A DNA stretch of 64,000 nucleotides from Valencia hispanica (GCA_963556495.2 OY747715.1:1215739-1279738), one strand, 5' to 3'. Shown: positions 1 to 14,568, numbered from the stretch's first letter. Notes: generated by a model from the letters alone, not told the origin. Translations and numbers: made by a program.

Positions 1-1420
1 CCAACCATCCATCCATCCATTTGTTCATCCATCCATCCATTTGTTCATCCATCCATCCATTTGTTCATCCATCCATCCATCATTCATCATCCATCATCCA
101 TCCATTTGTTCATCCATCCACCCATCATTCATCATCCATCCATCCATCATTCATCATCCATCATTCATCATCCATCCATCCATCATCCATCCATCCATCA
201 TTTATCATCCATCCATCCATACATCATTTATCATCCATCCATCACTCATCATCCATCCATCATCCATCCTTCATCATCCATCCATCCATCATTCATCATC
301 CATCCATACATCATTTATCATCCATCCATCCATCCATCATTTATCATCCATCCATCACTCATCATCCATCCATCATCCATCCTTCATCATCCATCCATCC
401 ATCATTCATCATCCATCCATCCATCATTTATCATCCATCCATCTATCCATCTATCCATCATTCATCATCCATCCATCCATCATTCATCACCCATCCATCC
501 ATCCATCCATCCATCTATCCATCATTCATCATCCATCCATCCATCATTCATCATCCATCCTTCATCATCCATCCATCCATCCATCATTTATCATCCATCC
601 ATCCATCCATCCATCCATCATCCATCCATCATCCATCCATCTATCCATCATTCATCATCCATCTATCCATCATTCATCATCCATCCTTCATCATCCATCC
701 ATCTATCCATCATTCATCATCCATCTATCCATCATTCATCATCCATCCTTCATCATCCATCCATCTATCCATCATTCATCATCCATCCATCATCCATCCA
801 TCTATCCATCATTCATCATCCATCCTTCATCATCCATCCTTCATCATCCATCCATCTATCCATCATTCATCATCCATCCATCATCCATCCATCTATCCAT
901 CATTCATCATCCATCCTTCATCATCCATCCATCTATCCATCATTCATCATCCATCCATCATCCATCCATCTATCCATCATTCATCATCCATCCATCATCC
1001 ATCCATCTATCCATCCTTCATCATCCATCATTCATCATCCATCCATCATCCATCCATCTATCCATCATTCATCATCCATCCTTCATCATCCATCCATCCA
1101 TCCATCCATCCATCATCCATCCATCATCCATCCATCTATCCATCTATCCATCATTCATCATCCATCTATCCATCATTCATCATCCATCCTTCATCATCCA
1201 TCCATCCATCATTTATCATCCATCCATCCATCCATCCATCCATCATCCATCCATCATCCATCCATCATCCATCCATCATCCATCCATCTATCCATCATTC
1301 ATCATCCATCTATCCATCCATCCATCCATCTATCCATCATTCATCATCCATCCATCCATCATTCATCATCCATCCTTCATCATCTATCCATCATTCATCA
1401 TCCATTCATTCTGAATGGAT
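1..1420. repeat. ATCC-rich tetranucleotide minisatellite
   Basis: The first 1.4 kb is built from catc and cattcatc words in imperfect higher-order units such as catccatccatcattcatc. Because the words are 4 and 7-8 bases long, all three forward frames stay open and read as His-Pro-Ser-Ile low-complexity. It lies in an intron of the minus-strand SCHIP1-like gene. The left end of the array is outside the window. Confidence 0.95.
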
Positions 1421-1431
1421 GATGGGAGAAC

Positions 1432-3125
<1,694 letters not shown>

Positions 3126-3209
3126 CCTTAAAACCAACAATTTATAAACCAATCAACAGATTTATTCTCATTGTTTATAATTTACTCATTTAAATATGTT
3201 AGTGATAAC

Positions 3210-3210
<1 letters not shown>

Positions 3211-3284
<74 letters not shown>
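3211..3284. repeat. (ATCT)n microsatellite
   Basis: About 18 perfect tetranucleotide units between the SCHIP1-like first coding exon and a GC-rich block. It generates two overlapping Tyr-Leu-Ser-Ile open frames that are not genes. Confidence 0.95.
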
Positions 3285-3480
3285 CGGATTAACCCCCGGT
3301 GTGAGCGCTCCTGTCCCCCGCCTCCAGCGCCTCTCCGCGGCCGCATGTTGTTTACCAGCAGCGGGGGAACCTCCGGAGCTTTAACCCACATAGCAGTCAC
3401 ATCCAGTCGGCTCGGATCCCCCCGACATGCCGCTGTCCGTCCCTCCGCGGGGATCCGCTGCGTGTTTCTCTTTGTTTAGT
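3285..3480 (-). promoter_or_regulatory. CpG-rich block, candidate promoter/5' UTR of the SCHIP1-like gene
   Basis: This short segment is markedly GC- and CpG-rich (it includes cgcggccgc at about 3337) in an AT-rich setting and lies just upstream, on the minus strand, of the exon that begins with ATG after an acceptor. That suggests a non-coding first exon and start site here. No TATA box is evident. This is inference from composition and position. Confidence 0.4.
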
Positions 3481-3702
3481 TTAGTTTAGTTTTTGTCTTT
3501 TTTTTCACCCCACGCGAAGCTTCGCAGTTTTTACTTCACGGAACCATCTGAGGAAAGTTTGCTTGAAGACTTCTGGAAGTTGTTGAAGTGGGCCTGGAGG
3601 AAGGCTGGAGCTTCCCTGCTCCTCCTCTTCCTCAGGCCTCCGCCCACACGCTGCCTGTCTCCGGGGGGAAGCTCCAGGAATCTGGGAGCAGATCCTCCAC
3701 CT

Positions 3703-3817
3703 GCTATAATATCACATTTTAATCCTTTATAATATCACATAATGCTATAATATCATATTAAAATGTGATATTATAGCAGATCTTCCACCTCTACTTGCTA
3801 TAATATCACATTTTAAT
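3703..3817. repeat. 21-bp palindromic arms plus a direct copy
   Basis: The 21-mer starting gctataatatcacatttt at 3703-3723 recurs as an exact reverse complement at 3757-3777 and as a direct copy at 3797-3817. The arms could form a hairpin with a loop of about 33 nt. It may be the remnant of a MITE. Confidence 0.7.
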
Positions 3818-3959
3818 GTTCCTGCATTCAGAACCTTCCAACCTCTGGGACCCAAACAACTTCCAGTTTAACTGCAGCTACATAAACTCCATCTGGTATA
3901 GTTTCATGTTTTCATGCATTCAAAAAATAATAATATTAACTTTCCAGTTTTAAGATATA

Positions 3960-4515
3960 ATCAGAGGTGGGTAGAGTAGCCCAAACAAATGTAGTCAAGT
4001 AAAATTACAAAGTAGTAATTTAAAAAAAAAAAAGTCACGTAAGAGTGAAAAAGTATTTGGTAAAAAAAACTTCTCAAGTATTGAATATTTAAATACTTGT
4101 TTTGAGATCATAACATATGAGTTAATATTTAAAATAATGTAAATAGACAAAACATAAAGCTGTGTACAAATTATAGAGTAAAACTAATGAAACCAAATAT
4201 TTACAGTAGTTAATGTATAAATATCAGACCTGGGTAAATCCTCCAAACGGCCCCGCAGATAGAACATCATGTTAATGTGTGAAGATTGTGTAGAGACAGG
4301 AGGTCTCACTTCAACTTAAACTCTAGCTGAGTCTCATGCATTTCATGCTTATTCGTCGTTCAGTGAAGTTTCTCACAGTGGGTAGAGATCATTTTACTCA
4401 AGCAAAGTTAGCAATACTTCATTAAAATATTACTCAAGTAAAAGTAAAAAGTACGGTGTAGCAAAATTACTCCTAGAAGTAGATTTTTCCAAAAGTTACT
4501 CAAGTAAATATAATA
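3960..4515. mobile_element. Dispersed fish repeat (non-autonomous DNA-transposon-like)
   Basis: The segment begins with ggtgggtagagtagccca and repeatedly contains actcaagtaaaagta words, ending near cccaaaagttactcaagtaaa. I recognise this wording from an abundant fish interspersed repeat, but cannot assign the superfamily. No coding potential. The rest of 4516-5990 holds no gene I can support. Confidence 0.45.
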
Positions 4516-5999
4516 GATACAGAAAATAAATAAATAAATGTGATTTTATTCACATTCTGCATGTTTGGATTACATTTAGCAGAGTTTGAAACCTAACATA
4601 GATCTAAGGAGGAGGCAGCATCATGATGAGGGCTTAAACCCCAATATGGCCGCAGCTGTTCCTCCCATCCTTCAACCCGACACACGATTCCTCTCCGAAC
4701 CCGACCAGCACCCTTCCCCCCAGAGCCAGGCCCGTCCTGCTCAGAACCGCTGCATGAGTCCAAAAACAGCAGCATCATGGAACCTCCTGGGTCCGACGTC
4801 GTGTTCTGGGCGGGTTCAGAGGAAATGGGTCGCAGGTGGACCTGGGTTCTACACAGTGCATCTGGAGGTGCATCTCCAGAACCTTCAGAAGAATTGTTGT
4901 GCTGGGAACTGGGCTGGTATACAGAATTCACCTGTCAGAACCACCCGAATAGATTTTATTCAATCAGACTGGGCCCGACTCGACCCGGTACCGAGTCCAA
5001 CAGAACCCTGTGGATCAACATGTTTATTTCACTTCAGTAACTTTAGTTTACAACAGCTTCACTTTGTTGGCTGCAGCTTTCAGAACCGGAAGAATCTCTC
5101 TGAGGATTTATTGGGTTCCCAGGTCGGATTTCTGCCGTGGTTCTGGTTCTGTTCTGGTTCCCCCACGCAGTGAAGGAGTTAAAGGCTCAATGTCGAGTTT
5201 CACCTGTTTTTACTCACGGCGACCCGGGCAGATGGAGAAGCATAACCTCAGCCCAGGGATGAGCCCGGTTCTCCTGACGGGAGCAGAACCTGGAGCCCAG
5301 AACCTCCCAGCTTCACATCACAGCAGTTTTATTCTAGTGGCTGAATATTTATGGACTTTAGTGGTTTGTTGATGTTTCGTGTCACATTTGAGGAAAATCT
5401 CCCATAACTAAAGTCTCAGTGACTGATAATGAGCTTCTGATTTATTTGATCATGGAGATCACTACTGACTGATCAACATGTTGGATAAAACAGAATTCAT
5501 TTTCATATTCAGAAATAACTTCTAGAGAATTTCCCACAGATATATGATCCACCAAAAGGATGAATATAATGGAGCTTTTAGCTCAAATATGAGCTGTGTA
5601 AATAAAACCACTCCAGAGTTTCTGCAGATATTTATTATTTACATCGTTCTTGGTTTGGGTAGAAAGTGTTTGTTTTTAAAAACTAGTCATCAGATTTAAA
5701 ATGAGACTTTTCAATGATGTGTTTCATTTATTCATAGTGGACTGACGTGGTTTTAACTTCACTAAACTGGAACTAGTGGAAAAAGTTTTTTTCTGTGTTT
5801 AAACTTATTGATCATCTTTTCGAGCTGGACAGTCTGATGTTATCAGACCTGCAGTTCCGTCCGCAGCCACAGAGCGGCGCTGTTTCAGCACCTCCACAAC
5901 TACCTGTATTTGCTGAAGGACTATATGTTGTAAAAATCTTCCAAACTGTTATTTTTCTCCAGTTTCTGGACTCTTTGGGGGGTCCACTCCGTGTCTGAG

Positions 6000-6540
6000 G
6001 CCGCTGTGAAGACCCTCTCTGCGTGTTCTGGAGAACCAGCCCGGGTTCGGTTGGTCCGGACGGTCTGGACAGCTGTTGAACTGAATTTGGGTCTGTGGTT
6101 GGAGGTTTTACTGCAAAAACAAGTTAGCTGAACAGCTAATCCTGAAAGTCCCGGGCGGCTCTAAAGAGTCCCCGCGGGGAGCAAACAGGCCGCTGGAGGT
6201 GAACTTTATCCGGGAACCGAACCCAATCTTCCGTCTTTAAATATTTTACTTCGCTTCGGCGTTTTTCTGTTTCTACTGAGCAGCAGCTGGATCGGTTCTG
6301 TGGGGATAAATGTCGCTCCGGTCCGCCTCCCCGTTCAGATCCGGACGGTTTTTGCGGTGGAAAATGCGATAAAGCGACCGAAGCTCCGCTGTTGTGTCCG
6401 CTGACGCGGCGGCTCTGACTCTGCTGCCACTGAGGCCTGCAGGTCGGGCTTCCACCGGGCTAAAGTACAGCCCTTGCCCGCCGTAGGGGAGTCAGAGACC
6501 GGCCTAACCCGCCGCCACCGCTGGGGCTGCGCGACGAGGG
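6000..6540 (+). promoter_or_regulatory. GC-rich promoter region of the FAM122-family gene
   Basis: GC- and CpG-rich sequence leading into the FAM122 start codon, with no TATA box, as expected for a housekeeping promoter. A CCAAT (6561-6565) and an NRF1-like palindrome TGCGCAGGCGCA (6565-6576) lie just inside coding exon 1. Frames on both strands here are GC-island artefacts. Confidence 0.5.
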
Positions 6541-9500
6541 ATGGAACGGATGGAAGTGGACCAATGCGCAGGCGCAGGAGGCGGGGCACTTCGGAGATCA
6601 AACAGCGCCCCCATGATTACCAACGTCAGGTTAGTGGTACTACATCCACACAGGAAGCAACAAATCCTTATGAATATAAACTTAAAACTCCTATTTTTAT
6701 CTAAATGTTTTAACAGGAATGTTACTGTTTTTTGTTTGTCTTTTGGAAACGCAGATTTAGGTTTCTGGGATATTTTACGATATATACAAAAATGACTAAA
6801 GAGATTATCAGCAAAAATCTAAATAAATTGAACTTAAATAATTTTTTCTCTTTTCCATATCTTTGTCTCTCTGTGATTATTTTAAATAAACTCATAAATC
6901 AGAATGATCCTGCTGGTGTCTGACTTTACAGAAAACAACAAATAAAGGCTTTAAAATTTGTTCTACAGATTATTCTGTGCAACAATGTCAGCTAATTAAA
7001 ACTAATCATCCTCTTTTCTTCCCCTCTACAGATCAAAATAATACAAAATATTATGACTTTTATTTTAGTTGGAACAAATGTTGCTTTTCAGTTTTAAATA
7101 CAACTTTACTCTGGGTTAGCATACTGGGTCTCACTGGGTTATACCGGGTTATACTGGGATTTACTGGGTCATATTGGGACTTACTGGGTCATATTGAGTC
7201 TTACTGGGTCATATTGGGTCTCAAGGGGTCAGATGGAGTCTCACTGGGTCTTATTAGGTCATATTGGGTCCTACTGGGTCATATTGGGTCCTACTGGGTC
7301 ATATTGGGTCTCACTGGGTCATATTGGGTCCTACTGGGTCATATTGGGTCTCAATGGGTTATATTGGGACTTACTGGGTCATATTGGGACTTACTGGGTC
7401 ATATGGGGTCTCAAGGGGTCAGATGGAGTCTCACTGGGTCTTATTAGGTCATATTGGGTCCTACTGGGTCATATTGAGTCTTACTGGGTCATATTGGGTC
7501 CTACTGGGTCATATTGGGTCTCACTGGGTCATATTGGGTCTCACTGGGTCTTACTGGGTCATATTTGGACTTACTGGGTCATATTGGGTCTCAGTGGGTC
7601 ATATGGAGTCTCAATGGGTCATGCTGGGTCATATTGAGTCTTACTGGGTCATATTGGGTCCTACTGGGTCATATTGGGTCTCACTGGGTCATATTGGGTC
7701 TCACTGGGTCTTACTGGGTCATATTTGGACTTACTGGGTCATATTGGGTCTCAGTGGGTCATAAGGGGTCTCAATGGGTCATGCTGGGTCATATTGAGTC
7801 TTACTGGGTCATATTGGGTCTCACTGGGTCTTACTGTGTCATATTGGGTCTCAATGGGTCATATTGGGTGTCAATGGTCATACTGGGTCATATTGAGTCT
7901 TACTGGGTCTTATTAGGTCATACTGGGTCTTACTGGGACTTACTGGGTCATATTGGGTCTCAATGAGTCATATTGGGACTTACTGGGTCATATTGGGTCT
8001 CACTGGGTCTTACTGGGTCATATTGGGTCTCACTGGGTCTTATTAGGTCATACTGGGTCTTACTGGGACTTACTGGGTCATATTTGGACTTACTGGGTCA
8101 TATTGGGTCTTACTGGGTCATATTGGGTCTTACTGGGTCATATTGGGTCTCAATGGGTCATATTGGGACTTACTGGGTCATATTGAGTCTTACTGGGTCT
8201 TATTAGGTCATACTGGGTCTTACTGGGACTTACTGGGTCATATTGGGTCTCAATGAGTCATATTGGGACTTACTGGGTCATATTGGGTCTCACTGGGTCT
8301 TACTGGGTCATATTGGGTCTCACTGGGTCTTATTAGGTCATACTGGGTCTTACTGGGACTTACTGGGTCATATTTGGACTTACTGGGTCATATTGGGTCT
8401 TACTGGGTCATATTGGGTCTCAATGGGTCATATTGGGACTTACTGGGTCATATTGGGACTTACTGGGTCATATTGGGTCTCACTGGGTCTTATTAGGTCA
8501 TACTGGGACTTACTGGGTCATATTTGGACTTACTGGGTCATATTTGGACTTACTGGGTCATATTGGGTCTTACTGGGTCATATTGGGTCTCACTGGGTCA
8601 TTTGCGGACTTACTGGGCCATATTGGGTCTCAATGGGTCATATGGGGTCTTACTGGGTCATTTGGGGACTTTCTGGGTCATATTGGATCTCAATGGGTCA
8701 TATGGGGTCTCAATGGGTCATACTGGGTCATATTGAGTCTTACTGGGTCATATTGGGTCTCGATGGGTCATATTGGGTCTCGATGGGTCATATTTGGTCT
8801 CAATGGGTCATATGGGGTCTCAATGGGTCATATGGGGTCTCAATGGGTCATATTTGGTCTCAATGGGTCATATGGGGTCTCAATGGGTCATAAGGGGTCT
8901 TACTGGGTCATATTGGATCTCAATGGGTCATATGGGGTCTCAATGGGTCATATGGGGTCTCAATGGGTCATAAGGGGTCTTACTGGGTCATATTGGATCT
9001 CAATGGGTCATATGGGGTCTCAATGGGTCATAAGGGGTCTCAATGGGTCATACTGGGTCATATTGAGTCTTACTGGATCATATTGGGTCTCACTGGGTCT
9101 TACTGTGTCATATTTGGTCTCAATGGGTCATATGGAGTCTCACTAGGTCATATTGGGTCTCACTGGGTCTTATTAGGTCATATTGGGTCTTACTGGGTCA
9201 TATTGGGTCTCACTGGGTCATATTGGGTCTCACTGGGTCATTTTGGGTCTCAATGGGTCATATGGGGTCTCACTGGGTCATATTGGGTCTTACTGGGTCA
9301 TATTGGATCGCAATGGGTCATATGGGGTCTCAATGGGTCATATGGGGTCTCAATGGGTCATAAGGGGTCTTACTGGGTCATATTGGATCGCAATGGGTCA
9401 TATGGGGTCTCAATGGGTCATATGGGGTCTCAATGGGTCATAAGGGGTCTTACTGGGTCATATTGGATCTCAATGGGTCATATGGGGTCTCAATGGGTCA

Positions 9501-12403
9501 TAAGGGGTCTCAATGGGTCATACTGGGTCATATTGAGTCTTACTGGATCATATTGGGTCTCACTGGGTCTTACTGTGTCATATTTGGTCTCAATGGGTCA
9601 TATGGAGTCTCACTAGGTCATATTGGGTCTCACTGGGTCTTATTAGGTCATATTGGGTCTTACTGGGTCATATTGGGTCTCACTGGGTCATATTGGGTCT
9701 CACTGGGTCATTTTGGGTCTCAATGGGTCATATGGGGTCTCACTGGGTCATATTGGGTCTTACTGGGTCATATTGGGTCTCACTGGGTCATATTGGGTCT
9801 CAATGGGTCATATTGGGTCTCACTGGGTCATATTGGGTCTCAATGGGTCATATTGGGTCTCAATGGGTCATATGGGGTCTCACTGGGTCGTATGGGGTCT
9901 CACTGGGTCATATTGGGTATCAATGGGTCATATGGGGTCTCACTGGGTCATATTGGTTTATAGTTTAGTCCAGGTTTAACTCATTTAAAGAGAAAAAACC
10001 CAGTGAAAGTGATTCTTTGTGTTTTCCAAATAGAACATTAGGTTGAATGAATGTTTAATGAGGTTCTGCAGCGCTGCAGTCCTGAACTAGAGGAGAAACG
10101 CCAGAGAAGGTCTGAGCTGCTGGAGAAGCTTCAGGTAGAAAGTGTCCTCCAGATCAAACTAACATGTCCTCTCTCTCTCTGTGTCTCTCAGTGACGGGAT
10201 GACCGTCTTCGGTCCAGTGTCCTCGGCTCGGTACCGACGCAGCAGCGTGTCCATCAACCTGTCACAGGTGGGTAACCACGGTAACGCCTTTGAGCCGCCA
10301 AGCAGCTCGTTTTTATCTGAAGTTTCTCCAGGACCAGAAACCGGGTCCTGATCAGAACCTGAGAGTCTAGAAACACCTGAGATGCAGATGTGGTTAGTAA
10401 GGAGACGTTCTCCATGGATGGAGATGTTCTGGTTCTCCAGGTTAGACCGGAACCGGATCCACTACAGCTAAAGCATGGAGGAGGTGCTGTCATGCTCTGG
10501 GGCTGCATTGCAACTACAGCTGCTGTTTGAATTCACCGTCCTCAGTCTGTCCTTCTGTGTCCTCCCTCAGGTCGTCCCCTTGTCTCCTTTCTCCCTGAGC
10601 GGGGACAGACCGGACCACAAGAGGCCGGTGAGTTGGACCGGTTCTCCTGCTTGTCCCATGAATCCCGTCTAAGGTGACTGACTGAGTGAACTCTGTGTTT
10701 GAAACAGGAGGAGAACATGGAGACGACGCTCCGAGGGAACGTCCACAGACTCAGGTAACGCAGAGCCCGACGGCCTGCAGTCGGTGACCTTTGACCTGCC
10801 CTGACCCACCCGCTGCTCTTCTTCCTCCTCCCAGTACTTCCAGTCTGGTTCCAGCTCCTCCAGTCAGTCAGTGGCAGGACCACACCTCCACGGTGAGCTC
10901 CGCTGCTCTTATTTTGAAGGTAGAAGCCGTTTCCTGCCTGGAGATGCGCTCATTTTGGGTTCACACTGAATCACAGCCTTGATCCAGATTTACTACTTCT
11001 GTTTCAGAGCGTTTACACTGAATCCAGATTCAGGTAAACCGGTTTCAGGTCGGGTTCCAGGAGATCATCTGATTTTTTGAGTTTTAATTTCGAGGTATTT
11101 CTAGATCATTCAGATCCTTGTTTAGACTGAATTCAGTTTAGTTGATTTGAACCGAATCCAGATCATCTTAAAAACACAGCGGGACCCCAACCGTCCTGAG
11201 CCTGGTTGGAGGTCTAGACTAATCCAGAGTAGCGTCGTGTTCACACCATAAGAATAATCCTGATGAGGTTTCCTATCGATCTAGATTAATAAACATATCA
11301 GGATCGTGTTATTCAGGAGGACTCTATATTTGATCCGGATCAAACAGCAGAACTGAATCCAGATTCAGTTTTTATTCGGTGTAAACGAGCAGGCTCACGA
11401 TATTTACGCCGAATCCGGATTCGGCTTTTAATCGGTGTAAACGACCAGGCTCACGATATTTACGCCGGATTCGGCTTTCAATCGGTGTAAACGACCAGAC
11501 TCACTATATCTTCACTGAATCTGGATTTGCGCGTTTAGAGATAATTTAGATCAGACAGTAAAAGCAGAATGAATTAATGAATCCAGATTAGGTTTGGATC
11601 TGGTCTAGATAATCAGGATTGGATTGTGTAATAGTGAAGGACCGAGTCTGAATCCAGATGATAATCCAGATCTGACAGTCTAATCTAGATCCGTCTAATC
11701 TTGTGTTTGCGGTTTACTGAGTTGAACTGGACTCCAGAAATCTGTTTTTCGGTGACGGATGAATCCAGATCAGGTGTGATTGAAACCAGATTCGCTGAGT
11801 TTTCCGGTTCCCTGACTCCTGATCCGGTTTGTCTCCTGCAGTGGTTCCCGTCTCCGGACAGCGGCGTCACGCCCAACTCGTCCCCCAGCCCCACCCGGAG
11901 GTTCAGGTTCTGACCGACACTAACAGACAGGGTTAAATTCTGGGAGGTTCTGTGTGAATCAGTGCTCTGACGTTTGTGTTGGTGTCCAACAGACCCGCGG
12001 TCGGCGGCGCCGCAAGATGGCCGCTGGTCACGCCTCTGAAGAGGAAAGGTAGCTCAGCGTTCCCGTCTGGACCCTCCAGAACCGGAACCTGAAGCGGCTC
12101 ATCGCTAACATGCTTCTGTCTTACAGGCGGGATCGACTCAGACGGACCACCGAAGAAGCTTTTTGTTGCCGGGGTGACAGACCCCTCCCACCGCGGCAGC
12201 AGCTACACCGTCAGGTGAGGCTCACCTGAGACACTCATCCTGATGTCCGGGTGTTCCTGAAACTCATCCTGGTTTTCCGTCCTCTCAGTGTCTCTCAGTC
12301 AGCCGTGGACTCTCCACCTGTAGGGGGCGCCAGTCCTCAGCCCCGCCCACTGTCTCTGTCTCCGCCCCCCGCCTTCACCACCCATCAGCACCCTGGACAC
12401 TAA
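6541..12403 (+). CDS. fam122/pabir-like: FAM122/PABIR-family PP2A-B55 regulator
   Basis: Nine exons give a 216-aa protein with every phase consistent: 6541-6629, 10192-10267, 10571-10627, 10708-10754, 10835-10892, 11842-11906, 11993-12048, 12127-12214, 12289-12403 (TAA). Family landmarks in order: LRRSNSAP (residues 17-24, a 14-3-3-type phosphoserine site), SPSPTRRF (about 123-130) and PLKRKG (145-150, probable nuclear signal). The tail is Pro/Ser-rich. FAM122A (PABIR1) binds the B55 subunit of PP2A and blocks substrate access. The middle block that in human FAM122A/B carries RLHQIK reads DRPDHKRPEEN here, so that contact is poorly conserved. Donors of exons 1 (GTTAGT) and 6 (GTTCTG) are weak. 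Intron 1 (3.6 kb) is mostly minisatellite. Which FAM122 paralogue this is cannot be decided by eye. Confidence 0.85.
7111..9957. repeat. 2.8-kb minisatellite, 10/20-bp unit
   Basis: The array consists of 20-bp units of the form tcactgggtcatattgggtc, each made of two related 10-bp halves, with variants (ttactgggac, caatgggtca, taaggggtct). Higher-order duplications are visible: long blocks around 7930-8200 recur near 8220-8450, and blocks at 8960-9300 recur near 9430-9770. The unit lacks stop codons in all three forward frames, so many Gly-Ser-Tyr-Trp open frames appear. It occupies FAM122 intron 1. Confidence 0.97.
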
Positions 12404-13059
12404 AGCTCCAGGGGTCACTGTGGGTCCACCAGCAGACCGCACCTCAGTTTTTTTATCCAATCAGCTGCCAGCGTCACTGTAAGCCCCGCCTCCTCCTGTT
12501 GGACAGACGGGTCAGGATGAAACATGTGAGCTGCTCACCGGCTCCCCCTGCTGGCCGGTTCCATCTTCACCTCCAGGACACGCTGGTTGTGTCCCTGCAG
12601 GCTGCTGGTGATGAAGGCCACCTCGTCTTCATCAGAACCCTGGAGACTCCGCCTCCCGCTTCTGGTTCTACTGCTTGTCTTCTGAGAGGAGGTCCGTTTG
12701 GACGAAGTTCAGCAGAACTTTGATGTTCTGCTTGGAGCCGGTTGGTGAAAAAGTTCTGGGTCCAGACTCGGGTCAGGAGAACCGGTCTTTGAGTTAATAC
12801 CGGACCTGGTTCTGCTGGAGTCAGATCACCTCTGACTGATCATGTTTCCATGTTAAAAGTTCTCATCAGGCCCATCTGGACGGGTTCTGGACCAGCAGGT
12901 GGTGCTGTAGGCCGCCTCCCACCTGCAGTCATGGAGAACAGAAGGTCCACAGAACCGGCTGGAGGAACCACCTGGTGAGCCGACAGCTGCTAGAACCAAC
13001 ATTCTTCTGGGTTCTGCTCAGCTCTCTGAAGAACCCGGTACACCATCAGTTAGCTACAG

Positions 13060-13440
13060 CTCTGGACTTTGACTAGGCCACTGCAGCACCTCCATCATGT
13101 GGATCTGCTGCGGAGTTTGGACCAAGGTTCTGTTGTTGGAGGTCTGCAGAGATCCTGGTCCACTCAGTGCCAAAACAAGCCCACATCATCACGCCTCCAC
13201 CACCGTGCTTTACAGCTGTCCATCCAGAAGCAGCTCTGCTAACATCAGCCCTGCCGTCATCTTGTTTCTGCTTCCAGGCAGCCATGCTGGTTCAGGGTCG
13301 TGACCTTTAACCTTTGATGGACCGCTGGGGTTTCTTCTCCTGTCTGGAGGATGATGGAGCCCAGGTGGTCTGGAGATGACCTTTGACCCTCCCCAGGAGC
13401 TCAGAGTGTCAGGGTGTACTTACTTTTTCTCCCACTGAGG
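13060..13440 (-). mobile_element. Tc1-like transposase fragment
   Basis: Reverse-strand reading of about 13073-13285 contains VKHGGGGVMMWACFG, the well-known Tc1/mariner transposase stretch, with degraded surroundings. The flanking gactttgactaggccact wording (13068-13082) recurs in other Tc1 remnants in this window. It sits downstream of the FAM122 stop codon, in the 3' UTR if the distal poly(A) signal is used. Confidence 0.75.
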
Positions 13441-14568
13441 AAGATGTTTTTGTTCCCGTTACCATGACAACAGAACCAGAACAGGTTCTGGTCTTCAGGA
13501 GGTTCATAGAGGAACCAGAACCAAACCCAGAAAGTCCAACATGATGCGATTTTTGCACATCATCATCATCATCATCATCAGTCTGATGGTGTAGGAGCCG
13601 CAGCGTCCAGCAGATGGCGCTGCTGGTTACATGTGGCCGGCCCGGTTCTGAACGGACTCTGTAGGAGTCCAGAATCGGGTCCGGGTCCTGTTCTGCTTCC
13701 AGCTTCTTTTTCTGCTTCCATCCATCGCTGTGCCTGAACGCCTGGTTCTGGAAGGTCCGGTTCCGTCTCCATCAGCCGTTCTCATATCCAAGTGTCTTTA
13801 TTTTCCTGTGAACTGAACAGAACCGAGCCGGTCTTCGCTGCTGGTTCTGGTTCTGCTCTATTTCCGGGCCTGTTACCTATTCAGAGAGTCCGATTTGTTT
13901 CAGAGAACTCTGTTCTGATTGGGCTGGATGTTGAGAACCCGTCAGCGGGCCGGACGGGTTCTGGAGTGGTTCGGACCCTCCGCTGACGGTGGCTTCAACT
14001 CCTCTTCCTCCTGATTTGCACATTTCCTCACCATCCGGTTCTGACAGAACCATGAAAAAGAACCGGTTCTCCTGGAGCCGGGTCCGAGTCAGAACCGGAG
14101 GGGAGGTTCCGTTTCAAAGCTGTTTAAGCCAAAACGACTTTCCGATAAGCTGGAACTTCCCGCTCGGCTCGTGTTCTGGTTCCACGCTGAGGTCCAATTG
14201 GACTTCGGTTCATTTCCATTGGTTCAGAACCGTTGTAGCAGAGCCAGAAGAAGCTGCTTCAGTATTATTAAAGGAGGGTTTTAGTCTGGAAGACCAAAGT
14301 GGTTCTGTTGGCAGAACCAGCCCAGAATCAGGTCCAGAACCGGCCCAGATGTGGTTCTGCAGATCCTCGTTGATGCCGTCATCCAGAACCCTGGAACCGG
14401 ATCAGCTGGAGTCTTAGTGAGTTCTGGTTCTGGACGGGCCGGTGGTTCTGCTCCAGCTCAGATGAGACTATCTATTTTTAGGATTCATTCCCAGAGGTCA
14501 AAGGTCAGCTGTGGAGAAACCATCCATGAAATATGTTTATCTATATATTGTTTATTAAAGCCGAGTTA

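Noticed and set aside
4586..5372. Overlapping frames of 87-195 codons on both strands
   Set aside because: No similarity I recognise, no consistent splice signals, and frames overlap in opposite senses; treated as non-coding.
6273..6704. Frames on both strands in the FAM122 promoter
   Set aside because: GC-rich island artefacts; the only supported frame is the FAM122 exon 1 starting at 6541.
7111..9957. CRISPR-like array
   Set aside because: Units are contiguous with no unique spacers, and the host is a vertebrate.
6977..9979. Many 60-240-codon Gly/Ser/Tyr/Trp-rich frames
   Set aside because: Products of the 20-bp minisatellite in FAM122 intron 1, in all three forward frames.
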